DNA of 64,000 nucleotides. Source: Sphingobium sp. 15-1 (GTDB lineage: Bacteria; Pseudomonadota; Alphaproteobacteria; Sphingomonadales; Sphingomonadaceae). Of the stretch, positions 1 through 11,246 are shown piece by piece; the stretch's first letter is position 1; each line of letters starts with the position of its first letter. The stretch is taken from positions 1,488,001-1,552,000 of the forward strand of contig NZ_JABXJG010000001.1 in NCBI RefSeq assembly GCF_013375535.1. Reading direction: 5' to 3'. The position numbers and the translations under genes are program-made. The notes under the pieces were generated by a model. The model saw only the letters and a list, made by a program, of their open reading frames with translations. It was not told the DNA's origin and did not search any database.

Positions 1-1
1 C

Positions 2-1576
2 GGGGAGGACATCTCCCTCTCCACCCGCCGCTCCGTGGTCGACGCGCTCCGCTTCTTCCAGACCCTCCCCACCCACCTGGGCGACCAGCAGAACCAGATC
101 GCCAAGGCCATCCTCAAGGAAATCGTGGAGCGCCTCGGCTTCCTCAACAATGTCGGCCTGGACTATCTGAACCTCGACCGCACCAGCGGCACCCTGTCCG
201 GGGGCGAGTCCCAACGCATCCGTCTCGCCAGCCAAATCGGCAGCGGCCTCTCCGGCGTCCTCTACGTCCTCGACGAACCGTCGATCGGCCTGCACCAGCG
301 CGACAATGACCGCTTGCTCATCACCCTGAAACGCCTGCGCGACCTCGGCAACACCGTCATCGTCGTGGAGCATGACGAGGACGCGATCCGCACCGCCGAC
401 TATATCGTCGACATGGGCCCCGGCGCAGGCGTCCACGGCGGCACCATCGTCGCCCAGGGCAGCCTCAACGAACTGCTCGCCCACCGCGACAGCCTGACCG
501 CGGACTACCTCAACGGCACCCGCCGCATCGAAGTCCCGTCAAAACGCCGCAAAGGCTCAGGCAAGAAACTCACCGTCCACAACGCCCGCGCCAACAATCT
601 GCAAGGCGTCACAGCCAGCATCCCGCTCGGCACCTTCACCTGCATCACCGGCGTCTCCGGCTCGGGCAAGTCCAGCTTCACCATCGACACGCTCTACGCC
701 GCCTCCGCCCGCGCCCTCAACGGCGCCCGCATCGTCGCAGGCCCGCACGACAAGGTGACGGGCCTCGAACATTGCGACAAGGTGATCGACATCGACCAGT
801 CGCCCATCGGCCGCACCCCCCGCTCCAACCCCGCGACCTACACGGGCGCCTTCACCAACATCCGCGACTGGTTCGCCGGCCTCCCCGAAGCCCAGGCGCG
901 CGGCTACAAGCCCGGCCGCTTCTCCTTCAACGTCAAGGGCGGCCGCTGCGAAGCCTGCCAGGGCGACGGCGTCCTCAAGATCGAGATGCACTTCCTCCCC
1001 GACGTCTACGTCACCTGCGACGTCTGCCACGGCGCCCGCTACAATCGCGAGACGCTGGAGGTGAAGTTCAAAGGCCACAGCATCGCGGACGTGCTGGACA
1101 TGACCGTCGAGGATGCGGTGGAATTCTTCAAGGCCGTCCCCCCCATCCGCGACAAGATGGCGATGCTGGCCGAAGTGGGCCTCGGCTATATCAAGGTCGG
1201 CCAGCAAGCCACCACCCTCTCCGGCGGCGAAGCCCAACGCGTCAAACTCGCCAAGGAATTGTCGCGTAGAGCCACCGGCAACACCCTCTACATATTGGAC
1301 GAACCCACCACCGGCCTCCACTTCGAAGACGTCCGCAAACTGCTCGAAGTCCTCCACGCGCTGGTCGAACAAGGCAACAGCGTGGTCGTGATCGAGCATA
1401 ATCTGGATGTCATCAAGACCGCCGACTGGATCATCGACATGGGCCCGGAAGGCGGCGTCAAGGGCGGCGAAGTGGTAGCCGAAGGCACCCCGGAAAAGGT
1501 CGCGAAAAACGCCCGAAGCTTTACCGGGCGCTATCTCGCGCCGCTGTTGGGATTGGAGGCCGTGGCGGCGGAGTAG
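2..1576 (+). CDS. uvrA: Excinuclease ABC subunit UvrA (5'-truncated by window edge)
   Basis: The reading frame is open from base 2, so only the C-terminal portion is present. UvrA is the damage-recognition ATPase of UvrABC nucleotide excision repair. Visible features are the first ABC signature ([12 protein letters not shown]) with its Walker B ([11 protein letters not shown]), the second Walker A (GVSGSGKSS), the zinc module with two CxxC pairs (CEACQGDG and CDVCHGAR), the second signature ([12 protein letters not shown]) and the second Walker B ([11 protein letters not shown]). The end is intact at a TAG. A HEPN-domain gene begins 30 bp downstream, but its base composition is so different that shared transcription is not implied. 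Identity is very secure. Confidence 0.97.
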   Translation, partial: GEDISLSTRRSVVDALRFFQTLPTHLGDQQNQIAKAILKEIVERLGFLNNVGLDYLNLDRTSGTLSGGESQRIRLASQIGSGLSGVLYVLDEPSIGLHQRDNDRLLITLKRLRDLGNTVIVVEHDEDAIRTADYIVDMGPGAGVHGGTIVAQGSLNELLAHRDSLTADYLNGTRRIEVPSKRRKGSGKKLTVHNARANNLQGVTASIPLGTFTCITGVSGSGKSSFTIDTLYAASARALNGARIVAGPHDKVTGLEHCDKVIDIDQSPIGRTPRSNPATYTGAFTNIRDWFAGLPEAQARGYKPGRFSFNVKGGRCEACQGDGVLKIEMHFLPDVYVTCDVCHGARYNRETLEVKFKGHSIADVLDMTVEDAVEFFKAVPPIRDKMAMLAEVGLGYIKVGQQATTLSGGEAQRVKLAKELSRRATGNTLYILDEPTTGLHFEDVRKLLEVLHALVEQGNSVVVIEHNLDVIKTADWIIDMGPEGGVKGGEVVAEGTPEKVAKNARSFTGRYLAPLLGLEAVAAE

Positions 1577-1606
1577 AAGACGATCGGCAAGGGGGGAAGA
1601 CTTAGA

Positions 1607-2848
1607 ATGCCATTAGAGAAAACTGACGAAAGTTCGTTGATAATTGCAATAACTGAAGCCATTCAAAACGGAACTGCTTCAAAGCGTGGCCTCGTTCTTC
1701 CTGAAGAGTGGGGGAAAAACACTTATAAACTACTTAGCGAATCTGCGCAGAAGCATTTCAAGAAGGTTTTGGACGATGGCGGTTTAGAAGCGTTCATATT
1801 ACGCGAGTTGAATTACAACTACCGGCTGTCGGGCGACGAATTACCCGCTAATAAGATAAGAATTGCTGAAATGCCGTCGTTTTTGGACGCTTTAGCAACA
1901 GCCAAAAAAATAACCGCATTGCTCTCCAGTTTACCTAGGCAATATCGAATGATAGTTCGAGGGCCGGCAGAGCTTGGCGACAGACTAAATCGAAGTGACG
2001 TAAATATTAAAATTTCCGATAGATTAACATTAATTTCTGGCGCCTTAATATCGGATAATTTTAAAGTTTCCCATGAAAATGATAGCATAAATAAATTTAT
2101 TAAGACATCAAACTCGGATGAAAAGGTACCAAACTCATTTGACGACAACAGCCTCTATTTCGAGTATAGAACATCAGGTTGCATATCCGATAGAACAGAC
2201 ACTAAAATCGTAAGAGATTTTTTTGAAGCCATCCGCTCTTTTTATGGCGCCGCTATGGCATTAGAAATCATAGACAATTTTGACCATAAGCAGCAAAACT
2301 TAATACCTTGGGTGGTTGCGAATGAATTAAGGGATGATGATTCTGAATTATGCTACATCGCAAGGTCGGACGATGACATTATAAAAGCAACAAATATCGC
2401 CACAACAATAGATTATGACAAGATAATCGATGAAAAATCCGAGGAATTGGAAAAATCTATTTCTCCGATTGTTAAAATGTTTTCATCAAAAGATGGACAT
2501 AAACTTACAACCGCAGCAATATGGATATTCAGAGCTAACCTAAGTTCTAGACCTATGGACACAATTTTGGAATCAACTATTGCGATTGAAGTTCTTCTCG
2601 GAGACAGAGAAACTAGTGATCGTATTGGGTTATCAAAACTGATGGCTAATAGATGCGCCTATGCACTCGGTAAAAGTTTTAGCGAAAGAAAAGATATAAT
2701 AGATTTCTTTGTAGAATTTTATAAGGTTAGATCTGATATTGTTCATAATGGGAAGTTTAGACTTGAAGACGGCGAAAAGAACGTAGTTGATAAGGGGCTG
2801 ACGTTGTCCCAGCGGATTTTGCGGCACGAGATAAATCTTCTTAATTGA
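1607..2848 (+). CDS. AT-rich accessory gene with C-terminal Apea-like HEPN domain
   Basis: 413 aa protein, function unknown. The C-terminal third resembles Apea-like HEPN domains: a helical stretch (IAIEVLLGD, residues about 325-333) is followed by the HEPN motif R-x4-H at Arg375/His380 (RSDIVH). HEPN domains with this motif are commonly metal-independent RNases in defence or toxin systems. The N-terminal two-thirds matches no domain I recognise. The gene is strikingly AT-rich, full of A/T third positions such as aat, ata and tta, unlike every neighbour, which points to horizontal acquisition. No methylase, nucleotidyltransferase or helicase partner is adjacent. A toxin-antitoxin pair follows about 110 bp downstream. 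RNase activity is inference. Confidence 0.75.
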   Translation: MPLEKTDESSLIIAITEAIQNGTASKRGLVLPEEWGKNTYKLLSESAQKHFKKVLDDGGLEAFILRELNYNYRLSGDELPANKIRIAEMPSFLDALATAKKITALLSSLPRQYRMIVRGPAELGDRLNRSDVNIKISDRLTLISGALISDNFKVSHENDSINKFIKTSNSDEKVPNSFDDNSLYFEYRTSGCISDRTDTKIVRDFFEAIRSFYGAAMALEIIDNFDHKQQNLIPWVVANELRDDDSELCYIARSDDDIIKATNIATTIDYDKIIDEKSEELEKSISPIVKMFSSKDGHKLTTAAIWIFRANLSSRPMDTILESTIAIEVLLGDRETSDRIGLSKLMANRCAYALGKSFSERKDIIDFFVEFYKVRSDIVHNGKFRLEDGEKNVVDKGLTLSQRILRHEINLLN

Positions 2849-2961
2849 TTTACGGGGAGACGCGGTTTCCATAGATGCCTCACTGAATAATAAGGCTTGT
2901 AACTGCTCCATCTCCCTGCTTTCCAATTGGCATCTCTCTACGCCTTTGATAGTCTGTAACA

Positions 2962-3138
2962 ATGACCAAACTCACCCCCATCGAGTCCGAGTTCGCGACG
3001 ACCGAGGAAGCCGAAGCCTATGACGCTTGGTTCCGGGCAAAAGTCGAAGCAAGGATGGCGAAGAAAACGCCCGGTATCCCGCATGACGAGGTCATGGCCC
3101 GGATGCAAAGGATCATCGACCGGCGCAAGCAGACCTGA
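2962..3138 (+). CDS. RelB/stability-type antitoxin
   Basis: 58 aa. The C-terminal segment PHDEVMARMQRIIDRR is typical of the short RelB-like or 'stability determinant' antitoxins encoded just upstream of ParE/RelE toxins. The N-terminal half is acidic and the C-terminal half basic. The stop overlaps the next gene's ATG in TGATG, the usual translational coupling of type II toxin-antitoxin pairs. No clear Shine-Dalgarno precedes the ATG. The antitoxin is expected to neutralise the toxin by direct binding. Family assignment rests on the short motif plus gene order. Confidence 0.75.
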   Translation: MTKLTPIESEFATTEEAEAYDAWFRAKVEARMAKKTPGIPHDEVMARMQRIIDRRKQT

Positions 3139-3410
3139 TGCTCCCACTGATCTGGCACGACGATGCCGTCGATGATCTCGAAAGCATCATCGACTATATA
3201 GAGGAACACAACCCTGCCGCCGCGCAGCGGCTCGGCAGCGTCATTCGCGACACCGCCGAACGCCTCCCTAATCACCCCTATATGTATCGCTCCGGTCGGA
3301 TTGCAGGCACACGCGAAGCCTTGATCACCCCCAATTATGTCCTCGTCTATCGCGTCACGGAAATCATAGAGGTGCTGGCCGTCATCCACACCCGCCAGCA
3401 ATATCCCTGA
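3138..3410 (+). CDS. ParE/RelE-family toxin
   Basis: 90 aa, the family's usual length. The pattern matches ParE/RelE plasmid-stabilisation toxins: N-terminal WHDDAVDDLESIIDYIEEHN helix region, central LPNHPYMYRSGRIAGTRE, then the strand LVYRV and the C-terminal VLAVIHTRQQYP. Family members either poison gyrase (ParE) or cleave mRNA on the ribosome (RelE); the sequence alone does not decide which. Start ATG overlaps the antitoxin stop by one base. Located directly after the AT-rich HEPN gene, but with normal high-GC composition. Confidence 0.85.
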   Translation: MLPLIWHDDAVDDLESIIDYIEEHNPAAAQRLGSVIRDTAERLPNHPYMYRSGRIAGTREALITPNYVLVYRVTEIIEVLAVIHTRQQYP

Positions 3411-3426
3411 TCAAAGGAGCGCAGCA

Positions 3427-3609
3427 ATGATCTCCGAAAAGCCCAAGCGCCCCGCCATTGATCTTGAAGAGTTCGGTCGCCAACTCGCACGCCGCCGCGC
3501 CGAACTCGGCATAACCGACGCCGACATGCCCCGCAACAGCGGCACCCGCCGCACCGCCAGCAAGAAAGCCCTGCTCAAAGCCATCAAGGATGCAGGCGGC
3601 AACTGGTAA
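3427..3609 (+). CDS. Small basic hypothetical protein
   Basis: 60 aa, unrecognised. It has a good ribosome-binding site (AAGGAG at 3414-3419) and starts 16 bp after the toxin stop, so it is probably co-transcribed with the toxin-antitoxin pair. The protein is rich in Arg/Lys with predicted helices (LEEFGRQLARRRAEL, KKALLKAIKDAG) and has no signal peptide or membrane segment. The composition would allow nucleic-acid binding, but no known motif is visible. Confidence 0.6.
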   Translation: MISEKPKRPAIDLEEFGRQLARRRAELGITDADMPRNSGTRRTASKKALLKAIKDAGGNW

Positions 3610-3704
3610 ACCACCCTCCCCGCATGTTCCCATTTTGTTCTGTCCTACAACCCCTCCCTTATAATACCCTCCCGGCAAAGCCATTTCACAAAAGGGGCCT
3701 TGCC

Positions 3705-4602
3705 ATGACCTGCCAATTCCCTTCCCTCCCCACCCCCGCGCAGCAAATCCGCGCCGACGGCTGGAGCCCCGCGCGCCAGCGGCACTTCCTCGAAACCCTC
3801 GCCGCCACCGGCATCATCCGCACGGCCTGCGAAGCCGCGCACATCAGCCCGCGCCCGCCTGGCCGACGATCTGCTCGCCCGCGCCCTCACCGGCAATGAG
3901 GACGTGATCCGCAAGGACGCCGACGCCCACGAAATCACCCGCCACCGCCACGACAACCGGCTCGCCATGTCGATGCTCGCCCGGCTGGACCGCATGGCGG
4001 ACAGCCCGCCGCAGGGCAGCGACGCCGCGCTCGCCCGCGTCGTGGCGCAGGACTTCGCCGCCTATCTCGACATGCTCTGCCCGGAGGATCAGGCAGCGGC
4101 GGAGGCGGACCGCCTCGGCCTGCCACCCTGCCCGCCCGACCCCGCCGCCCTCGAAGCGCCGCCCGCCGTCGGAGAGGCCGCCGCCGCCCTGTCGCCGGGC
4201 GCCTCCGCCGCGCTGTTCGTCGCGGCACGCCTGGCGCTGAGCGAGGGCGGCAAGACCCAGCCCGACCCCCTCGATGAACGGTGTGAACTTCGGCCCATTC
4301 CGGCCGATCCGCTGGTCGAACGGGCAAGCCTTCCGCCGGAGGAAGCCGCCGCCCGGCTGCGCGGCATATGGTGGGACGAGGACAGGGAAGGCTGGCGCAC
4401 CGACTATCCCGCCCCGCCCGATTTCGACGGCGATGAAAGCGACGACATATACGACATCGACGCCTATGAGCGCGACCTGACGGCGGAGGAAGAGGAAGCC
4501 CTGACTGCGCTCGCCGCCGCGCAGCGCCGCCCCTATGAGCATGCCGCCGCCCGCGCCCGCGACGCCTTTTTCGGCTTCGCCGCGCTGGAGGGGACCGGAT
4601 GA
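3705..4602 (+). pseudogene. Conserved hypothetical gene broken by internal deletion/frameshift
   Basis: A frame starting at ATG 3705 (MTCQFPSLPTPAQQIRADG) runs through WSPARQRHFLETLAATGIIRTACEAAHISPR, which looks like a phage-type small-terminase/HTH N-terminus. Near 3850 the sense continues in another frame: ARLADDLLARALTGNEDV and onward to a TGA at 4602. I recall intact relatives having a segment of roughly thirty residues between these two blocks, so an internal deletion that also shifts the frame is the simplest reading. The C-terminal part is acidic and low-complexity (DFDGDESDDIYDID). Function of the intact family is unknown. The downstream frame could still be expressed from GTG 3904. 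Confidence 0.55.
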
Positions 4603-4759
4603 TGCGGCGGCGATGAACATCCAGCCCGGCCCGGTTCGCGCGGCGCCCGCGCGGCTCCTTGCATCGACCGCGCCGCTCGCTCTGCCGCACGGCTCCGGAA
4701 CCGATCCCGGCGGGCAATGTTATCCCTGCAACCCCACCCGGAACAAGGAGTCCCACCCC

Positions 4760-4978
4760 ATGATCCGCACCCTGATCTTCGGCGCGATCGCCGGCTATGT
4801 CGGCAAGAAACTCTATGACGAAGGCAAGCTGACCGAGTTCAAGGACGATCTCGTCGCCCGCTACAACCAGGCCAAGATCGACCTCGACAAACGCCGCGAC
4901 AGCGAAACCCCGGACACCAGCCCAAGCCTCGCCACCCCGGCGACGCCGACGGTGCGCAGCGCGCCACTGGTGTCCTGA
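4760..4978 (+). CDS. Small YtxH-like hypothetical protein
   Basis: 72 aa with a strong ribosome-binding site (AAGGAG at 4744-4749). A short hydrophobic N-terminus (IRTLIFGAIAGYVGKKLYDEG) is followed by an amphipathic charged helix and a Thr/Pro/Ala-rich tail. This layout resembles YtxH-like small membrane-associated proteins, but no diagnostic motif is present. It stands alone between the disrupted gene and a glycine-zipper lipoprotein. Confidence 0.6.
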   Translation: MIRTLIFGAIAGYVGKKLYDEGKLTEFKDDLVARYNQAKIDLDKRRDSETPDTSPSLATPATPTVRSAPLVS

Positions 4979-5149
4979 CGCCCGTCAGAACCCTTTTCCA
5001 GCGGACGAACACCCTCTCACCGCTGGCTCCACTGCCCGCCCGGTTGCCTTTCCCCCTTTTGGGCGGCCGCGGCGGGCAGACTATTTCGCGCAACTTCTGC
5101 TTCTCGAACGGGTTATCCTTAAAGCAGGGATGAATGAGGAGAGAAGAAC

Positions 5150-5494
5150 ATGCGCACCCCCCTATTGGCAGCGGCGCTGCTGGCATTGCCGCTGACGGCC
5201 TGCGTTTCCGATGGCGACGGCAGCCGTTACGGCTATGACCGCCCCACCTACGGCCACGGCCCTGGCGGTCGCCCGATCGGTGAGAATGACTATATCTACC
5301 GCGACAATGACGGCCGTTATTATTGCAAGCGCGACGATGGCACCACCGGCACCATCGTCGGCGCCATAGCGGGCGGCGTGCTGGGCAATATCATCGCCCC
5401 CGGCGGCTCCAAGACGCTGGGCACGATCCTGGGCGGCGCTGGCGGCGCGCTGGCGGGCCGGGCGATCGACAAGAACGACGTCCGCTGCGAATAG
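5150..5494 (+). CDS. Glycine-zipper (2TM-type) outer-membrane lipoprotein
   Basis: 114 aa. A signal peptide ends in a lipobox (LPLTAC, Cys about residue 18), followed by a Gly/Tyr/Arg-rich linker and then a glycine-zipper segment ([20 protein letters not shown] and [17 protein letters not shown]). Such proteins resemble the Rick_17kDa/SlyB glycine-zipper 2TM family and are envelope lipoproteins of unclear role. Start ATG follows GAGGAGAGAA. The gene is convergent with etfA, separated by a hairpin terminator. Confidence 0.85.
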   Translation: MRTPLLAAALLALPLTACVSDGDGSRYGYDRPTYGHGPGGRPIGENDYIYRDNDGRYYCKRDDGTTGTIVGAIAGGVLGNIIAPGGSKTLGTILGGAGGALAGRAIDKNDVRCE

Positions 5495-5504
5495 GGCAGC
5501 CATG

Positions 5505-5534
5505 AAAAAGGGCGCGGACCCAAAGCCCGCGCCC
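5505..5534 (-). terminator. Rho-independent terminator of the etfBA operon
   Basis: An 8-bp perfect GC stem (5510-5517 pairing with 5527-5534) is followed, on the minus strand, by five T residues (AAAAA at 5505-5509 on the plus strand). It lies just past the etfA stop and between two convergent genes, so it may act on both strands, with the T-run favouring the minus strand. Confidence 0.8.
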
Positions 5535-5554
5535 TCCCATTCCGGATTAACCGC

Positions 5555-6487
5555 TCAGAGCTTTTCGACCAGCTCCGGCACGACCTTGAAGAGATCCCCG
5601 ACAAGACCGATGTCCGCGACCTGGAAGATCGGCGCGTCCTCGTCCTTGTTGATGGCGATGATGGTCTTGGAGTCCTTCATCCCCGCCAGATGCTGGATCG
5701 CGCCGGAGATACCGACCGCGATATAGACTTCCGGCGCCACGATCTTGCCGGTCTGCCCGACCTGATAGTCGTTGGGCACATAGCCCGCGTCGACCGCCGC
5801 CCGGCTCGCGCCGACCGCCGCGCCCAGCTTGTCCGCCAGCGGGAAGATCGTCGCCTCGAACGTCTCCCCGTCCTTGAGCGCACGGCCACCCGACACGATC
5901 ACCTTGGCCGAGGTCAGTTCCGGACGCTCCAGCTTGGCGATCTCCGCGCCGACAAAGCTGCTGAGGCCCTTGTCGCCGGTCGAAGCCACTGCTTCCACCG
6001 CGCCGCTGCCGCCTTCCCTGGCCGCCTTCTCGAAGGCCGTGCCGCGCACGGTGATGACCTTCTTGGCGTCCTTCGACTTGACGGTCGCGATCGCGTTGCC
6101 GGCATAGATCGGGCGAGTGAACGTATCTTCGCTCTCGACCGAGAGAATGTCGCTGATCTGCATGACATCCAGCAGAGCCGCAACACGCGGCGCGATATTC
6201 TTGCCGTTGCTGGTGGCCGGGGCGACAAAAGCGTCATGGTGGCCCATCAGTTCGACGATCAGCGGCGCCACATTCTCCGGCAGCGCATGGCCGAAAGCGG
6301 CGTCGTCCGCGACATGGACCTTGCCCACGCCCGCGATCTTCGCGGCTTCCTCGGCCACGCCGCCGACGCCTGCGCCCGCGACCAGCAGATGCACTTCACC
6401 CAGCTTGCCAGCGGCGGTGACGGCGGAGAGGGTCGCGTCCTTGACGACGCCGCCCTCATGTTCAACCCAAACGAGCGTCTTCGTCAT
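5555..6487 (-). CDS. etfA: Electron transfer flavoprotein subunit alpha
   Basis: 310 aa, full length. EtfA carries FAD and, with EtfB, passes electrons from acyl-CoA and other dehydrogenases to ETF:quinone oxidoreductase. The C-terminal FAD-binding domain shows the signature run [24 protein letters not shown] and [13 protein letters not shown], then [15 protein letters not shown]. The ATG overlaps the etfB stop (ATGA at 6484-6487), so translation is coupled. A terminator follows. Confidence 0.97.
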   Translation of the reverse strand: MTKTLVWVEHEGGVVKDATLSAVTAAGKLGEVHLLVAGAGVGGVAEEAAKIAGVGKVHVADDAAFGHALPENVAPLIVELMGHHDAFVAPATSNGKNIAPRVAALLDVMQISDILSVESEDTFTRPIYAGNAIATVKSKDAKKVITVRGTAFEKAAREGGSGAVEAVASTGDKGLSSFVGAEIAKLERPELTSAKVIVSGGRALKDGETFEATIFPLADKLGAAVGASRAAVDAGYVPNDYQVGQTGKIVAPEVYIAVGISGAIQHLAGMKDSKTIIAINKDEDAPIFQVADIGLVGDLFKVVPELVEKL

Positions 6488-7233
6488 GCTGCAACTCCCA
6501 GCGCTTTCAGCTTCGCGACCAGTTCATCGACATCGGCCACCTTCACGCCGGCCGAACGCTTGGGCGGTTCGGCAACCTTGAGCGTCTCCAGACGCGGCGC
6601 AATGTCCACGCCATAATCGGCGGGGGTCTTGTTCGCGAGCGGCTTGGACTTCGCCTTCATGATGTTGGGCAGCGAGGCATAGCGCGGCTCGTTCAAACGC
6701 AGGTCGGTGGTGACGATCGCCGGGACGTTGAGCTTAACGGTCTCCAGGCCGCCATCGACTTCGCGGGTGACGTTGACCTTGTCGCCCTCGACCTCGATCT
6801 TGCTGGCGAAAGTGCCCTGCGGCAGACCAAGCAGCGCCGCCAGCATCTGGCCGGTCTGGTTGCTGTCATCGTCGATCGCCTGCTTGCCCAGGATGATCAG
6901 GCCAGCGCCTTCCTCTTCCTGAACCTTGGCGAGCAGCTTGGCCACGCCCAGCGGTTCGACCTCATCGTCCGTCTGGATCAGGATCGCGCGATCCGCGCCC
7001 ATCGCCAGCGCCGTGCGCAGCGTTTCCTGCGCCTTGGCGACGCCGATCGACACCGCCACGATCTCGGTCGCGACGCCCTTCTCCTTCAGGCGGATCGCTT
7101 CCTCCACCGCAATCTCGTCGAACGGGTTCATCGACATCTTCACGTTCGCCAGATCAACGCCCGTCCCATCCGCCTTCACCCGAGGCTTCACATTGTAATC
7201 AATCACCCGCTTCACGGGCACAAGGATCTTCAT
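6484..7233 (-). CDS. etfB: Electron transfer flavoprotein subunit beta
   Basis: 249 aa, full length. It begins [14 protein letters not shown] and carries the AMP-binding-type region [22 protein letters not shown] and the ETF-beta signature [14 protein letters not shown]. EtfB binds AMP and docks the partner dehydrogenases. It is first in the two-gene etfBA unit and lies 98 bp downstream of sucC on the same strand, so read-through from sucC is possible. Confidence 0.97.
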   Translation of the reverse strand: MKILVPVKRVIDYNVKPRVKADGTGVDLANVKMSMNPFDEIAVEEAIRLKEKGVATEIVAVSIGVAKAQETLRTALAMGADRAILIQTDDEVEPLGVAKLLAKVQEEEGAGLIILGKQAIDDDSNQTGQMLAALLGLPQGTFASKIEVEGDKVNVTREVDGGLETVKLNVPAIVTTDLRLNEPRYASLPNIMKAKSKPLANKTPADYGVDIAPRLETLKVAEPPKRSAGVKVADVDELVAKLKALGVAA

Positions 7234-7331
7234 TTCAACATCCTTCCTTCATTCACGCCAAACACGGGCGCGGGCAGCCCGTTTCCGGACCACCCGCACC
7301 CTTTGGTGTCTTGTTCAGGCGAAAAGCTGCG

Positions 7332-8531
<1,200 letters not shown>

Positions 8532-8670
8532 GGGGCTCGCCCGTCCTTTCCGCTGAAACTTGATGTCCAGCGGCTAAGCACAGGCAAAGGGGCAACGCCA
8601 GCAGATTTCGCAAAATGACTTTGCAAAATTGCAAAACCTTTGCGAAGCGAGGCCCCGCTTTATTGCAAAA

Positions 8671-9003
8671 TCAGCGGTCGATGGCGCAGATGATCGCGGC
8701 CTTGCTGGTCACCGCGAAGATCTCCGGGTCCTCCAGCGCACGGACCTTGTAGAGGAAGCGATCGACCGTCATATCACCCATGTGAGACTTGCGAAGCGAG
8801 GCCAGCGACTGAAGCCTGCGAAGCTGCGTCAGGCTCAGACGGTCCACCATTCTTTCAGCCATGCAGCCCGCCATGCGAGGCGATATTCCGGCATCGATCA
8901 ACCCGACGCGCAGGCGCGATTCGGGCGACACCGTCGCACAGGATGCAAGAAGGAGCGAAGCGCCGAGCCCGCAGGCCAGCGAACGGAGAGGGATGGTTGT
9001 CAT
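8671..9003 (-). CDS. Small putative lipoprotein
   Basis: 110 aa from ATG 9003. The N-terminus MTTIPLRSLACGLGASLLLASCATVSP is a lipoprotein signal with lipobox LLASC. The mature part is helical and basic (SPRMAGCMAERMVDRLSLTQLRRLQSL) and includes two further Cys. No known domain is recognised. The same frame extends upstream to 9138, but the signal peptide fixes the start. It is divergent from the iron-permease-like gene, with only 67 bp between them. Confidence 0.7.
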   Translation of the reverse strand: MTTIPLRSLACGLGASLLLASCATVSPESRLRVGLIDAGISPRMAGCMAERMVDRLSLTQLRRLQSLASLRKSHMGDMTVDRFLYKVRALEDPEIFAVTSKAAIICAIDR

Positions 9004-9070
9004 GACGCCTTCATGGCAAGCATGGGCTGAACAGAGGCTAAATATGGGCATGCCCAGGGAGAAAATAGCG

Positions 9071-9469
<399 letters not shown>

Positions 9470-9579
9470 TGCCCATGCGCGCCAAAGCAGGCCGCGTCGA
9501 ATGAGACGCACGCCACATATGGTCATTCCTGCTTTCGCAGCATTTCAGGCGCGAAACCGGTTACGGCTTTTCGCGCGCG

Positions 9580-9759
9580 CTAATGCGCCAGATCGACCAG
9601 CTTCTCATTCTCACGCCTATAGGCGTCGATCTGATCCGTATAGCCGCGCGCAAGGCCCTCATAGGCTTCCCGGCCCTTTGCGGACCGGCTCATTTGCGCG
9701 CGGATCAATGCAACTTGCTGTCTGTGCAGCAGATAGTTGACATCCATCTCCCCATTCAT
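9580..9759 (-). CDS. Small hypothetical protein
   Basis: 59 aa from ATG 9759, chosen because a strong ribosome-binding site (GGAGGG, reading the minus strand at about 9764-9769) lies just upstream; longer frames lack one. Sequence MNGEMDVNYLLHRQQVALIR continues as a single charged, mostly helical protein rich in Arg/Gln/Glu. It has no signal peptide or membrane segment. Short proteins of this style are common and unstudied in sphingomonads. Confidence 0.65.
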   Translation of the reverse strand: MNGEMDVNYLLHRQQVALIRAQMSRSAKGREAYEGLARGYTDQIDAYRRENEKLVDLAH

Positions 9760-9910
9760 ATTCGCCCTCCTACCTGATCGCTGAAAGAGATTGGTGGGGT
9801 TCGCATCCAGTGCGAGTCGCTCTACGGCCGGGGCAAGATAGCATCGGGCCGGGAGCCATGCGATTCCATCCAACGCATGGGCGGAGCAGTCTAGCGGATA
9901 ATCCCGGCTT

Positions 9911-11101
9911 TCAAAAGCGTCTGGCGCTTCGCAAAACGCAATAACCCATAACGGCGGAGAGCAGCGAACCAGCGAGAATGCCGATCTTCGCCTGTTCGAC
10001 CAATGCCGGAGAGCCGGGAAAGGCCAAGGTCCCGATGAAGAGGCTCATGGTGAAGCCGATGCCGCAAAGCAGCGCCATGCCGTAAATCTGCGCCCAGCTC
10101 GCCCCGGCAGGCCGTTCCGCGATCCGCCAGCGATCCGCCAGCCAGATCGCGCCGAAAATGCCGATCTGCTTCCCCAGGAACAAACCCGCGGCCACGCCCA
10201 GCGGCAAGGGCGTGAGCAGCGCGCCAAGCGCCGCGCCGTCAAGCGAGACGCCCGCATTCACGAAACCGAAGAACGGCACGATCAGATAGGCGCTCCACGG
10301 ATGCACGGCATGTTCCAGGCGATGCAGCGGACTATCGGCGGCATCGGGCGCGCCGGGGGTGGGTTTGATCGGAATGAACATTGCCGTCAGCACGCCCGAC
10401 ACCGTCGCATGGACGCCCGAAAGCAAGGTGCAATACCACAGGGCCGCAAAAGCCAGCAGATAGGGCGCAAGCTTCTGAACGCCAAGGCGATTGAGCCCCC
10501 ACATCAGAAGAAGTGCCGCCGCCGCGCCGGCCAGAGCGGGAAGATCGATGCCCTGCGTATAGGCGAGCGCGATGATCGCGACCGCGCCCATATCATCGAC
10601 GATCGCGATCGCCGTCAGCATCAATTTGAGAGAGGCCGGCACCCCCCGCCCGAGCAGCCCCACAACCCCTATGGCGAAGGCGATGTCCGTTGCCGCCGGA
10701 ATCGCCCAGCCGCCGGAAAGCCCAGCCCGCCCCGCAACGAAGAGGAGATAGAGGCAGGCAGGCACGACCATTCCCGCCGCCGCCGCGACGAACGGCAATC
10801 GCCTGCGTTCCCAGGTCGAAAGCCCCCCATCGATCATCTCCCGCTTGATCTCCAGTCCGACCAGCAGAAAGAAAACCGCCATCAGTCCGTCATTCACCCA
10901 CAAATGGAGCGTCATGCTGCCCAGCCTGGGCGTCAATTCCGGACCGATCCGGGCGTGGACGAAAGCGTGATAGAGGTGCCCTGCCGCCCCTGGCAGGTTG
11001 GCGAACAGCATGGCCATGGCTGCGGCGGCCATCAGCAAGACGCCGCCACCGGCTTCACCGGTCAGGAAATCCCGCAGCGCGGAAGGCGGACGGTTCGACA
11101 T
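9911..11101 (-). CDS. nhaA: Na+/H+ antiporter NhaA
   Basis: 396 aa, typical NhaA length. This inner-membrane antiporter exports Na+ in exchange for H+ and supports pH and salt homeostasis. Signature segments are WVNDGLMAVFFLLVGLEIKRE, the ion-binding region PAATDIAFAIGVVGLLG with the aspartates of helix V (AIAIVDDMGAVAIIA), and the C-terminal GIGFTMSLFIGTLAF. The 145-bp AT-rich gap to the divergent NfrB-like gene is where the promoters should lie. Confidence 0.97.
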   Translation of the reverse strand: MSNRPPSALRDFLTGEAGGGVLLMAAAAMAMLFANLPGAAGHLYHAFVHARIGPELTPRLGSMTLHLWVNDGLMAVFFLLVGLEIKREMIDGGLSTWERRRLPFVAAAAGMVVPACLYLLFVAGRAGLSGGWAIPAATDIAFAIGVVGLLGRGVPASLKLMLTAIAIVDDMGAVAIIALAYTQGIDLPALAGAAAALLLMWGLNRLGVQKLAPYLLAFAALWYCTLLSGVHATVSGVLTAMFIPIKPTPGAPDAADSPLHRLEHAVHPWSAYLIVPFFGFVNAGVSLDGAALGALLTPLPLGVAAGLFLGKQIGIFGAIWLADRWRIAERPAGASWAQIYGMALLCGIGFTMSLFIGTLAFPGSPALVEQAKIGILAGSLLSAVMGYCVLRSARRF

Positions 11102-11246
11102 GGCTGCTTACTCCCAGGCGCCATGCTTTAAGAAATATTATAGGCAGATCAAATCGATAAATATTACGACATGGCAACGAATATCTATTTGAGAATCAAA
11201 TCTTTGCTGCCATAGGCCCCGCCCGGGGATAGAGGGAGCTCAATCC

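Noticed and set aside
557..1399. Long open frame antisense to uvrA
   Set aside because: It mirrors the codon structure of uvrA in high-GC DNA, is low-complexity (Gly/Ala/Asp/Val-rich) and has no domain or ribosome-binding site.
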